64,000 bases of DNA from Astrocystis sublimbata (Eukaryota; Ascomycota; Sordariomycetes; Xylariales; Xylariaceae): assembly GCA_022453515.1 (NCBI GenBank), contig JAJNNY010000016.1:372001-436000 (forward strand). The letters run 5' to 3'. A model generated the notes under the pieces. The model did no database searches, was not told the DNA's origin, and saw only the letters and a list, made by a program, of their open reading frames with translations. Both the position numbers and the translations under genes were made by a program. Within the stretch, counting starts at the first letter, position 1; each line of letters opens with the position of its first letter. Positions 11,701 through 23,166 of this stretch are shown here, piece after piece.

Positions 11701-14700
11701 CATCTGTTTGCGTAGACACACAGACGAACAAATGCTGACCAGGCCCTCATCCGGTCCTTCTTGACTCAGGGGGTGCGGAATAGAGCCGTGTTCCTGGCCG
11801 TATACCAAGTAGGTATGTACCTAAGACTCCTCAGCTACTAGGTACGCATGAGTGGAAGGCCAGCTGGGATTAGGTACTTTAGCGCTCGTGCATATTTACC
11901 GACACAAGGGATACTCGACGGGTGCTAGCAGCCTCGAAGGTACAGACCTTAGGTACCTAGATTAGTATCTAGGTACTTGGTACAGCCAAGATGTCAGGGT
12001 GCGGGCCTCAAAGGCCGTTGGGTCCAACGAAGTAGGTACCTCCTATCGCGGAATACCTACGAGTACCGGCAGCCTAACGCTACCGGTCGCAACTGGCCGA
12101 ATAGGAAAGGTACTTGCAGGTAGCTATAATAGCTCTGCTAAAGTCTCGTGCGAGCGTGGTCGAAACGCCGCGAGTTTCATGTTTGACGATTAGCGTGGAA
12201 CCCCTGTCGCCTCGGCCCCTGATTTGGACCCTTCGGACCTCTCGTTCAAGACGTTCTGCTATTGCGCCATCATGACTCGCCGCTGGATGGAGGGCGATCG
12301 TGGGACACGGGCCAATCAATCTGAGGCGTGCGGGTCATTTTGCTAAACACTCGAACACTCTCTACCTTACTGTACGGCCATGTAAGCGTATGTTTGTACG
12401 ATTGTTTCTCTAGATACGACGCTACCTACCGAGGCAACATTGATTCGACTGGTCATTTGTTTGCACGGGCTCGCACGGGGTAGTGGTCGATCATATCTGC
12501 CGCCCCTTCGAAGGAATCTGCCTCAGCAGCACCTACCTTGACAATGCCGGCCCTAGTAGAACGGCCCTGCTCGGGACTTTTGCTCGAAACTGTAGACGCA
12601 CATATCACAGTCTGGCAGTCAGTCATGTCAGTGTCAAAACTACAGATGATGGATCTTACGCTTCTTGACAACTACACGAGCAACGACCCATGTCTCGTCC
12701 ATTATCACAGTCTGGTAGGATTTAAGTACCGTAAGGCTTATTCCCACGCGCGAGATGTTAGGGTTGTGACTTGTCCGAGGGTTGCCTTATAATTAGAGGC
12801 GATTGCAGGAGCGAGTGAATAAAGCTCGACGATGGCCGAGATGGCCAAGGCGCAGCCCAGATCAGAACCCAGATAATGATTCGACATGGCGGTTTACTGT
12901 ACGTACAGTAGTAGTCATGCAGGTCCCAGTCAAGAGACTTGGCTGCCGACTAATATGCACTCAGAATAACAAACGAACGGCGATGGCCTGGCGACGGATG
13001 TTTCCAAGCTGTGATGACCGTCACGAGCTGCATCTCGCATGTGTCGATATTCTTAGGTTGGGATATTCGGAAGCATCCTGCTGGCCGTATTGATTATGCA
13101 AACTTGCTCACACTGATACAGATCTGGCACTATAACGTCCTGGAGGCGACTCCATGCGGGAGCTGGTAGGTAGATCGGACTGTAGTGACTCACATAGTCT
13201 GATAGTGTACCTATCGTGAATCTACACCACAGACACTACATAGTAAGTTGGTGAATGTCAGCGATCTCCATATGCTGATCAGGATCTGTTCTGGATACGT
13301 CATGTTTGATGAGCAAGCGCCAAAAATGGCGATCATCAGTGTGGTCGGCGTGCGTGTTGGCACTCCTTCTCGTTATTAATAGGTAGGACTAGGGCCTGCG
13401 ACGGCCTGTCATCCATCCATTTGAGATGAGAAGCTTGGACGCACAGTCGCATGTCGTCCCGCCTGCTATAGGACATGTGGCGGTTGACCGAGCAGAAGGC
13501 GCCGTGCTGGGGCAGAGTTGGGGGTCTCCTTAGTTGGTGGTGGACTATTATCTCAGCTCTCTTCCGTTAGGATATTGCAGTTACGGTCTGGCGCGGAGGT
13601 TAGGGAGATCGACATGGGTAAGCAGACAAAGCCGGCCGGGCTAGAGTTTCACTTTACCCAGCACAGGCGAGCAGGTACCGCCGCCATGCTTGAGGCCGGC
13701 GTGACGAGAGCCAATAGAACCTTCCAAGTCGGGTAGGGGTAGCATGGCGATGCCTGCATACATGTACGATGTGCATGTACATAAATCGACCCTGGAAAGC
13801 CCGGCGTTGAGGGCCGGCCCTCATAACAGCGATTCGGCAGCGACATAATGGCGATATCTGGGACCAGCAAACGGGCGAATGGGCGACCCGAACGTCGCCT
13901 ACCTATCGTGCAAGTGATTAGTGATGTATAATTACGATATGCCACTGGGCAGCTTCAAGTGCTTCCAGTTGGAAGCGGCCCGGGGCTAGGTAGACTGTCG
14001 AGATGTTGTTACGATGTACATATGCCTATGTAGTACCTAATGTACATGCATGTATCTGTATGTGGCCCATTGGGGCAGTGGTTAGGCTCAGATTATCTGG
14101 ATGAAGCATCTGGGGCCTCGCTCGGCTGGCTCGTCTGGTTTGGGGGGGAGGCCTGGGGGGAAGGCCTGAATATCTCAGCGTCTTAGGCACCGAAGGCATG
14201 CCGTTAGCATGCTCGGTAAGCCCGCCCCCCCACCAGCTGCCTGCCACTGAAGATCCTGTCTGTGTTGTACTCTCAAAGTGATGCAGGCTGCTTGGTGGTC
14301 ACGTCTCTGCTGCGTCTCTTACCAAATTAGGCATTGCATGTAAACACGGGAAAAAGTCCCCTACTGGCTACTACCTACCGCACATGGCTGCTAGCGCAAA
14401 AGATTGTACATGCACTCGTCCCCTTACCTAGTACCTTCGCATACCTACGGTACTAGGTAAGTACCAGCCTTCGACTCCCCATCCCAGAGACCCGCCGACG
14501 CAAACCCATCCACTCCTATTCCCGGGTACACAGCACGGTTGGCAACACTTAGCGCGCAAAGCACTTGCTGTTAGGTAGTAGGATGAGGTAGTATGAGGCG
14601 GTACCTACGTTGCAGAGGTATACTCACATAGGTGTTGTACTTACCTAAGTCTCCTGCCCCTAGCGCACTACCTACTTAGTAGTATACGCCTCCCCACCAA

Positions 14701-14838
14701 TGCTTCTCGAACCTCTTCTTTCATTCACTTGCTCACTGTCTCCAAAGCTGCGTGGTCGTAGATCCCGCTCCCCGCCGCTTTGTTTCCACCATCGCTGTGC
14801 GCCTTTCTTTCGGTTATTGTTCATCCTGTCTCTCCTTT

Positions 14839-14872
<34 letters not shown>

Positions 14873-15373
14873 TCTCTCTCTCTCTCACCAACGTGTCGCT
14901 ACGACTGCAACTGTATTCTCCCCGGCAGCCCGGGCGGAGGAAGCAGATGATATACATGGAATCAATCTCACAATCCTTGAACGTCAAGCGAGCCTAGCGA
15001 ACCGAACCCACTTGGCCTACGCAGCAATCCCCCAGCAATCCCACTTCTGAAACAGCCAAAGCAGTCCTCTCCAATAGCCAGAAGCTAAATCGGGAGTTAG
15101 ACGGCCTCTCATATCCCACCCTCACCCTGGGCAGGAACCTGGGGACCCTACGCTTCTGTGTTGTTGCCAATTTGTTGGTACTCTTGATATAAGCTTCCAC
15201 GAGCCCGCTTGTGCTTTGTCCAACTCGACGCTACTCTCGAAAGAGGTGGTACGAAGTCGTCGGAGAAGCAAGTCATCAGTCCCGGACCAACCCTTCACTG
15301 TCGACCACATCGTTACAGCCGTTCTTTTCTTGTTTTTCTTCGATATTGTGCTGTGCCTCCTCCTACCGCTAGC
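8762..15373. other. 6.6-kb gene-poor region upstream of STE11
   Basis: I found no reading frame with recognisable homology, no tRNA or 5S rRNA, and no clear transposon. ORFs here are short, overlap on both strands and lack intron-compatible extensions. TACCTAGGTA-type palindromes cluster around 11.8-12.06 kb and 14.35-14.65 kb. The last about 700 bp probably include a long pyrimidine-rich STE11 leader with short upstream ORFs. Small or lineage-specific genes could be missed. Confidence 0.4.
14829..14887. repeat. (CT)n(CA)n(CT)n microsatellite
   Basis: Compound dinucleotide tract about 490-550 bp before the STE11 ATG, probably within the transcript leader or core promoter. Pyrimidine tracts just upstream of the transcription start are common in fungal genes. 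Confidence 0.9.
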
Positions 15374-18174
15374 ATGGCGATGCTTGCTTCGAAATCGTCG
15401 TTCCCGTCCTCGATATCGAGTGGCTCGACGCTCGTCGGGAATACGACCTCTTCCTCCATGTCGCATTCCAGGAGAGCCGTCCCGGTGCCTGCCGCCGGCC
15501 AACCTTACGCCAGCCCGACCGAATCCGAATTCTCCGACGTCGATGGTTCCGATGCAGTTAAGAACTGGACTGAGGACCAAGTCTGCGAGTACCTGAGGAG
15601 TGTCAAATGCGGCGAATACGAGAAGCTGTTCCGGAGGAACAACATCAATGGCGAGAATCTACTGGAGATGGACAAGGAAGTCCTCAAGGAGATGGGCATC
15701 GATAAGGTCGGCGATCGAGTGCGCCTGTTCCTTGGTATTAAGAAATTGCGGACAAAGGCGTACGCGAACCAGAAGAAACGGAATCGGGTAAGCCTCCCTA
15801 GCGTACTCCGACTAACGTCGCCCCCCAGACTTCTGACATGCTGCTCTGCCAGGACTCCTTTGCTTTGCTTGATAACCAGTACACACCCTCGTCTGCCTCG
15901 CCACGTCCCGCCAACCCGGCCAGCCGGTCCATACCTAAGAGGTATTCCCGCATGGATGTGACGGGTCTCGGGATGCCGACGATCGAGATAGCGAAGTCGG
16001 TTTCGCGACCCAACTCGCCGCCACACACGGCCGATCTTCGACAAGCCAGGTTGCCTCGATTCCCAAACCAGCCGTACTTGAACACTGCGGCCCCTACCCC
16101 GAGAGGAGGACCTACTTCCCCCCCAGATAACTCTGCATCTGGCCGATTGGTAATGACCCACACGAGGAATAACTCTAGCCAGGATGGTTCGCTGATGGCT
16201 GCGTTACCACAGGACCAAGATTTCATCCGGGTGATATCCACGGGCGGGACCACCAAGGTAGTCAAAGTGGCTGGCTGCACCACATGCGAAGAAGTAATGC
16301 GTGTCACTTTGCGAAAATTTGCTCTCCGGGAGGACCATGATCGGAATTACTGCTTTTGGGTATTAGCTGGCGTCGACCCTGACCCCAGGCAATGTCGTCG
16401 TCTCGGCGACACTGAGTTGTGGCGCATCATCAATGACCACAAGCGCCCAGAAAGAAATAGGCTCATCCTGCGAAAAGTGCCATGTATGGAACCTGGCGAA
16501 GCGGAGTTGAAAAGAGCCGCTGCCATAGGCATGGAAGAAGCACAACAAAAGCACATCCGTGCGCTGGAGAACGTCGATAAGAGAAGCCAACTGAAAGTGC
16601 AAAAACTGCTGGGTGAAAATTGGAGCGAAGGCCTCCAGCAACCTCTTTCGCCCATTTCTTTCCAAGATCGTGAGAGAAACGTGCATAATGCAGCTAGGGA
16701 TCTGGAACGCCCTGCTCCAGCAGTTCCAAGCCCAACCAAAGCTGTTCCTCGGCGCAAGGGTCTGCTTCGACAATTTGGCGGGTTAAGACCTCCCAGCGAA
16801 CTTATTACATCCGATCTTACCTCCTACTTTCCCGATCACCCTAGGGAAGATATCGATCGGACCGCTCGATTGTCCATGCGAAGATCCACACGATTGAGTA
16901 AGGTCAACAGCCGGCTTAGTGTCGCCAGCAACTTCAGCTTCGCCTCGAGCATACAGGATGCACCCCCCATACCGACCATAGCCGACAGCTGGCTCAACAA
17001 CGGTCATCTTGCGAAAGTCAAGGCCCGTGAAGCTCAGGGGCGCCTCCCACATGCGTACAGAGACTCTGTGACCTCATCTGTTCTCGACACGCTACAGGAG
17101 GAGTCTTCTCTAGAGCCGAACCGGAAATCATATGTATCGTTCGCGGATAGCGGATCTGATACAAATCCCGTCAGTATAATTGATCCAGAAGGTAACATGG
17201 TGCGCCAAAGTTCTTATTTCGATGAGACAAGCACGCAGGGCTCGGGGTCTTTGAAAGAAATAACACAAGCGCTCAGCCAGGATGGTGAGGATCAAGATGA
17301 AGAACTTGCGAGTTTCCTAGCCGGCGAGTCCTGGGACGACAACAAGTGGATGAAAGGTGCATTGATCGGTCAGGGTTCATTCGGCAGCGTATACCTCGCG
17401 CTGCATGCCGTAACTGGAGAGCTACTTGCTGTCAAACAGGTCGAGGCCCCTTCGCCGGGCGCTAATAGCCAGACTGATGCCCGTAAGAAGAGCATGATCG
17501 AGGCACTGAAGCGTGAGATTGGTCTTCTCCGGGATCTCCGACATCCGAACATTGTTCAGTACCTCGGCTGCGGCTCGTCCAACGAGTACCTGAATATTTT
17601 CCTCGAATACGTCCCTGGTGGATCGGTACAAACCATGCTCAATTCATATGGCGCTCTACCAGAGCCTTTGGTTCGCAGCTTTGTTAGACAGATCCTTGAG
17701 GGATTGTCATATCTACATAATCGTGACATCATCCATCGCGATATCAAGGGTGCCAATATTTTGGTTGATAATAAGGGTACCATCAAAATCTCTGACTTCG
17801 GCATCAGCAAGAAGCTTGAAGCCACCAACATACTCAACGGCGCGAATAATAACAAAAACCGACCTTCGCTCCAAGGATCCGTTTTTTGGATGGCGCCAGA
17901 GGTCGTGAAACAAACGTCCTACACTCGCAAAGCTGACATTTGGTCTCTCGGGTGCTTGGTCGTCGAGATGATGACAGGGCAACATCCCTTCCCCGACTGC
18001 AGCCAGCTGCAGGCCATCTTCAAGATCGGAGGTGGCAAAGTTTCGCCCACTATTCCCGATAACGCCAGTGCCGAGGCAGTGGAGTTTTTGACCAGGACTT
18101 TTGAGATTGATCATAATCTGCGACCCAGCGCAGATGACCTCCGGCTCAGTCCGTTCTTGACGCCCATTACCTAG
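15374..18174 (+). CDS. ste11: MAP kinase kinase kinase, Ste11/NRC-1 type
   Basis: Top kinase of the pheromone, filamentous-growth and hyphal-fusion MAPK cascade (phosphorylates a Ste7-type MAPKK). Exons 15374-15787 and 15853-18174 give 911 aa. A SAM domain at residues about 63-128 (NWTEDQVCEYLRSVKCGEYE to RLFLGIKKLR) serves Ste50-adaptor binding. A Ras-association-like domain lies at about 262-350 (FIRVISTGGTTKVVKVAGC). The serine/threonine kinase domain spans about 637-908, with GQGSFGSVY glycine loop, AVKQVE lysine, HRDIKGAN catalytic loop, DFG and a GSVFWMAPEVV activation segment. The intron has two in-frame acceptors, at 15828 and 15852; I chose the second because RNR|DSFALLD matches the usual family junction and gives a 65-nt rather than a 41-nt intron. 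The start is the ATG followed by AMLASKS. Confidence 0.96.
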
Positions 18175-18183
18175 GAAGTCGAC

Positions 18184-18435
18184 ATGCCTCATTTCTCGGT
18201 CAGTTGGGATCGGGTGGTAATCAGTCTGTGCCCTGAAGGGCTAGAAAAACAAGTCAATGAGGACGAAGAAGCAACACTCTGCCTAGATGTCGAGATATCG
18301 CTGCGACTCGTGGAGGAAGACGCTCTCCCGCCGCTGTCTCCAGAGTTAGCCTCTATGGATGAGCTCGACATCCAAGATCTATCGCCTCAGGACATATCGA
18401 AGATGGAGGCCATGTTCAATATTCACAACACCTGA
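18184..18435 (+). other. Short downstream ORF after STE11 (83 codons), doubtful
   Basis: An ATG-initiated frame begins 9 nt after the STE11 stop and encodes an acidic 83-residue peptide (DELDIQDLSPQD near its end). It could be a translated 3'-UTR ORF, a separate small gene or chance. No family was recognised and no intron links it to STE11. Confidence 0.15.
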
Positions 18436-21400
18436 GCGACACCTGGTCAGCCGTGAAATACCACGGCCCATATAAGTAATTCTCTAGGATCGGTCCTTCC
18501 AGCAGTTGCATTCCATTTGGATGCGCAAATAGCGGGCATGACAGGATTATGATGTGCGATGTTATGTTGCTTATTAATGCGGGTAATAGCAATCTCGGCC
18601 CCCCTCCCAAAACACTAGGGGATCGCTTAATCAACCGCGTGGTCCCCTTCCACAATGGTTCCCTTTCACAACATGGCATCATATCGTTTCGATATAAGGC
18701 GTGGTGCTCACATAGGCGATGTCCGTGGGACAGGGTCTACAAAGAAGCTACTACAGCCACGATCTTTCTTTTCGCGTTGCTAAAGAGCATGCCATGATAG
18801 GCGACGAGGTAATGATTGGAACTGGATGACGGGATATGAATAGGAACGGAAGCATTGGGCAGGCAGAGCATGAGGGATGATTGTGATACCATGTGCATTA
18901 GCAAGAAGCCAATTGAATTGAAAGACATCTGATTCTAATCGAGTGTTTGCCGGTGTCGCGCGGCCTTGCAGCATCAGCAGAAAATACGAACCAAAACATT
19001 GAAATTGTCACCCAAATTGGCACCTTGTTTCAAAACGTCGTCGGAATCTTTAGACGGTAAGGATGTTGATAAGAGGCATAGTAAAGTCGGTGGTCGGAAA
19101 TTGTGCGATGCTGTTCAGCATGTCACCCCGACAAGACAGTAGACACACGAATGTACCTTCACTTACTTACTGGTAGCTCGTGTTCGGCTAATCCGACAAA
19201 TGTAGGGATTCGTTATTAAACTGATAGATATCTGCTATATACCTAGTTATTCAACAACGGGACAGCAGCCCGTTCCGTCCGTTCGTTCTACATCCACAGA
19301 CAAACCAAGTCTACGTCATCGGTTAGTGACCAGGGAACCTAGTGTTTGCTTTCTCGTGCGAGCAAGCCAGCTAGCTTATTTTATGTGTATTCGGACATTT
19401 ATATTTAGGGTCGGATCCCATGGACACGGCACCAGCCAGCTAGGTACTGGGAAGAAACTAGGTAGGACCTTGTTACCGCCTCAGAAACAAGGCAACAGCT
19501 TGCTTACCTTGCCTATTACGGTCTTCACTCCTAGTGTTGTCCTAGCTATTGCTAGGGCTCTCGTCATCTGAAGTTATATTAGGTGGACATCTCTTTCTCA
19601 ATGTTCAACACGAGAGATGAGGTGGAAGCGTTCACTTGGCTTTATAAATGGCAAAGGTAAGTAAATAAGTAAGTAAGTACTTTTCGACCAAGTCTTTATT
19701 TAAACCTCTTACCGGCACCCCCCCCCCCCCCCCCCTTATACCTTGCACTGCCTAGATCCCGGCAATTTATGCTAGGCATGCTAAGCTTTATTGATCTATT
19801 CCTGTGTACGGAGTACACCTGGCAATCGAGTCCGTAGCTACATAGGTACCTCCATCCTTCCATCCTTCCATTTCCACTGCCTTGCCTTGCACGTATATAG
19901 TACCTAGGTATATAAGTCGAGGTGAGCGAGGTGGGTAGATCTTCCAGATCCCCTCGCAACTGACTAACTGACTGCTGTACTTGCGTACATAAGTAAAAAT
20001 AATTAGTCTTACTTGATTAATTGTCCCATCTGTCAACTCAGGTTTATAGACACTACATTCATCTCGCGTAGAATAAAAAATTCCAGACCAACGAGTTTAG
20101 GAGTGAACATAATTTACCTACTTATTTACAGTACCTACTGAGGTACTTACTTACTACCTATTTGCCTAACGCTGCTACATAAGTAGTATTGTTCTGGGGC
20201 AGGAGGGTAGGCCGGGGGGAGCGAGCAAGGTTTTGAGTGTATTATGTAATTGTTAGCTCTAATTCTTCAGCTGTCAATGATGATATTAGAAATCACGTAA
20301 TTAACAATATATGTGATATAATATATTGCTATGTTTTGGGTCTTGAATCGGTAAACAATTCACTTCAGTTAATTTGCCCAATCACTAATTGTATCGTTCT
20401 TGCGTACATATGTGGGTAGGTACTTAGTCAAGCACCGGACAAATCCGTTGACCCACCCGAATCAGAATAGGTGGGTGTCAAGCGAACCAGAGGCAAAATC
20501 AGCCAGACATCCAGCCATAAAATGCCACCAAGTAAAGGAACAGCAAGGTGTTGATTCTGAAACACGAAACATAATGTGAACCAGGTACACATGTATGCGG
20601 ACAACTCTCAATAGGGTAGGTACATACATAAAGTAGGTTGATGGTGAGGAATCAGCGGATGCCCCGGCGTGCACTGAGTGAGTGAGTGAGTGACCTAATG
20701 TAAGCCGTTTCAGACAGGCGAGACGCCTCCTGCAATAACGAAGGTTCACATGCCCACATCCTTCACTGAAGCTTAGGTTACCGAGAATACCTAGATACCT
20801 AGTAGATCCTAAATGACGGTCGTCAATGCCACAGGGGGCCCCCAGCCTAGTAGCATTGAAGTACACCATGAATGTGATACTACATACGCCTATCCAGTCC
20901 ATCGGCACACTCAATGAATCCGCCTGGCACGACGCATGAGTATGTCTGTAGGTTTCATGTGGACTACCTATTTCGACAATCTGAAAATGCGAGACCATGC
21001 ACCCAACGGGCTATCCGGAAAGGCGATTGAATCAATGCATCATTATGAGCATATCACTAGGGTGGTCATAGTAATATTTGAGACAAATAAGCTGTCACTG
21101 TATTGTATGGCCAGGCCACCTGTCTCTGGTTCAAAGCCGAGCAGATCGGACCATCGTCTCGTCGAGATTGCTCTACTGCCCCCAAATGCCTCCCTCAAAT
21201 CAGGGTTTCCCAGATGTTGCGAGCTGTTGAGTGAAACCATCATAAATATATAAATACATGCGTTGTTGGTACAAAGGGGACCCGTCAGGTCGTATAATGG
21301 TGCCGATTGTGAGATCGTACTGCTTTGCCTTCCCGTAACTGTAAGCCGAGGATATGAGAGGCACAGTCCTAGTCCCGAACCTGCAGGCAGAGCGAACCGA

Positions 21401-21729
21401 ATCCCGAAACAAATCTCTTTTTCCTTCTCTGCTCAAACAACAAATGCAAACCCTAGTATGCGCCGTAATGCTATGCGGAAATTTGTGATGTGATGGTTTC
21501 GAGTGCCTGCCAAATCCCGAAACTCCCGGTATAATGCTGAAACCAATGGCCTGTCTATATTGTGTCCGTGAGGACTTGGCCAATAACTCTATAATGAACC
21601 TCCGTCTAAATAGTTCGCTCGTAAAAATGGGGGGAAAGAAGTCGTAGAGGGAGAATGGCCGTGAGTATGATGCCTTATTAGATGATTGATGTTGATGGTC
21701 AAATTATGATAAGGTGGCGATGATATCGT
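18436..21729. other. 3.3-kb intergenic region
   Basis: No gene recognised. AT-richer stretches lie at 19.95-20.45 kb, with an 18-C homopolymer at 19718-19735 and TACCTAGGTA-type palindromes near 19.84-19.92 and 20.79 kb. The 178-codon minus-strand frame at 20462-20998 shows no family features. Confidence 0.4.
19718..19735. repeat. Poly-C homopolymer, 18 nt
   Basis: Uninterrupted run of 18 cytosines in intergenic DNA. The length could be a sequencing or assembly estimate. Confidence 0.9.
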
Positions 21730-23166
21730 TTAGGCAATCCGGTCGCCAACGATGTTGTGGAAACCAATGTCGACATTGGGGAGGGCGAAAAAACTGGTGG
21801 GTACCCCATTGTCATTCCGGGCGACCAAGGCGGGAGCATCGAAAGACTGCAATACATCGTTCGTGGTGAAATCCTTCCGGTCTTCTGAGGAATTGCGGGG
21901 GAGGCTGTAGCTTGTAATAGGTGTTTGCAACTCGATCTCGGTGTGGATAATCCTATCTCTTTTCTCTTCACCTAGTAACGTGCGATCGCCTTCGTAAGCG
22001 GCGATGTCTTCATCATCGGAGTCGTCGAAGAAAGAGAACTGACTTAAACCTTGTGAAACGTAGGACCCAGGCGAGGCCGGAGCGGACACCATACTTGACG
22101 ACGCCATGGATGTTGAGGATTGGGATCGCGAGATGTTAAGCGCCGCGGGGCGGCCAGATCGCTTCTTGGTAACGGTGATGCTCGGTGCAGGCTTTGCGAT
22201 TGCTGCAATCTTGCTGTGGCTGGCAGGTGGTGCAGACAAACCTGCCCGCAGAAAAGGAGGAGGCGACAAGCTGGTCAGATGTGACGTCTCGGCTGGTATA
22301 ACTACTGCGGCTGTCGCAAAGTTATCATCGTCATCGTTGTCTTCAGTCTCCTCCTCCTGGATGTCATCGGGAATCGTAAATCCAGGCGTGGGCTCCGCGC
22401 CAGTTGACGAAGAGGAGACGTCATCGGAGAGGAATCTTCTCAACGACTCTGGGGACAAGTCTCGAGATCGTACGCTGCCAGATGGCGTCGCACTGCGTGT
22501 CTCGACCGACGGCTCCCGCTCTTCTTCGACAAATACATCCTCCATCTGTCTCAGGGTAGATTTGCGGCCACGGTCGCATTCCTGGTCTCGGGCATGGGAT
22601 TTGAATCCCAAGATGCGACGCGCAGTACCGGTCCAGCTTGGCGCGGGCGAAACCGATCGTGTAGCTCGTTTCGGGAGAACAGAAGAGGCTGAGGTAATGC
22701 GGAACTCTCGGCGGTGGCCTGCGACGGGAGCTGGACGAGGTGATGTGAACTTGTCGGTAGGGCCCACCTTCTTGTGCTCTGCGTTACGCAACGAGTTCAT
22801 CGAGATACTCTTCATCCTCGAACGACGCTCTCCAGGCACGTCAAGTGTTTTGACGGAGGGGGAAGGGCGGAAGGGCCAGTCAGTCGCAGTAGCCAACGAG
22901 GAACTGTACGTCGCTGTTGAACTGTCCACATCGTACTAAAACAGGGTAAGCATTGGTGAAAGAAAGCCCAGTGAGTAGAGTAGACTGTAGCTCCTCGTCG
23001 CACTTACGTAGTAGTTGTTATTCCTTTGGGCCATGACCAGTCCTGGGGTTGGTTCCACATTTGCCGACACGTCTCTGTCGTGGGATTTCTTGTCGAATCT
23101 GCGGTAGGGGCGCCATTGATTCGGGTCGGTTCGCGAATCTCGTTCCATGTTGTGATGTGTGCTCAT
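21730..23166 (-). CDS. Unrecognised disordered protein, 454 aa
   Basis: Two exons, 23008-23166 and 21730-22935, joined by a 72-nt intron (GTAAGT..TTTTAG, phase 0), starting at ATG 23166 (MSTHHNMERDS). The protein is mostly low-complexity and Ser/Pro/Arg-rich with many SP/TP sites (RSVSPAPSW, RSRDLSPESLRRFLSDD). It has an acidic patch (EEETEDNDDDDN) and a more ordered C-terminal part: QFSFFDDSDDEDIAAYEGD, then TSFFALPNVDIGFHNIVGD. No signal peptide, membrane segment or named domain was seen. The long open frame, clean intron and structured tail argue for a real conserved fungal gene. The SP/TP density suggests phosphorylation. The function is unknown to me. Confidence 0.75.

Noticed and set aside
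20462..20998. 178-codon minus-strand ORF
   Set aside because: The composition is Cys/His/Ser-rich and irregular as in random translation. It crosses TACCTAG-type motifs, and no signal peptide or domain is visible.
22106..22939. 277-codon plus-strand ORF opposite the disordered protein gene
   Set aside because: The minus-strand model has a consensus intron, an in-frame two-exon structure and a phase-0 join. The plus frame has low-complexity antisense composition only.
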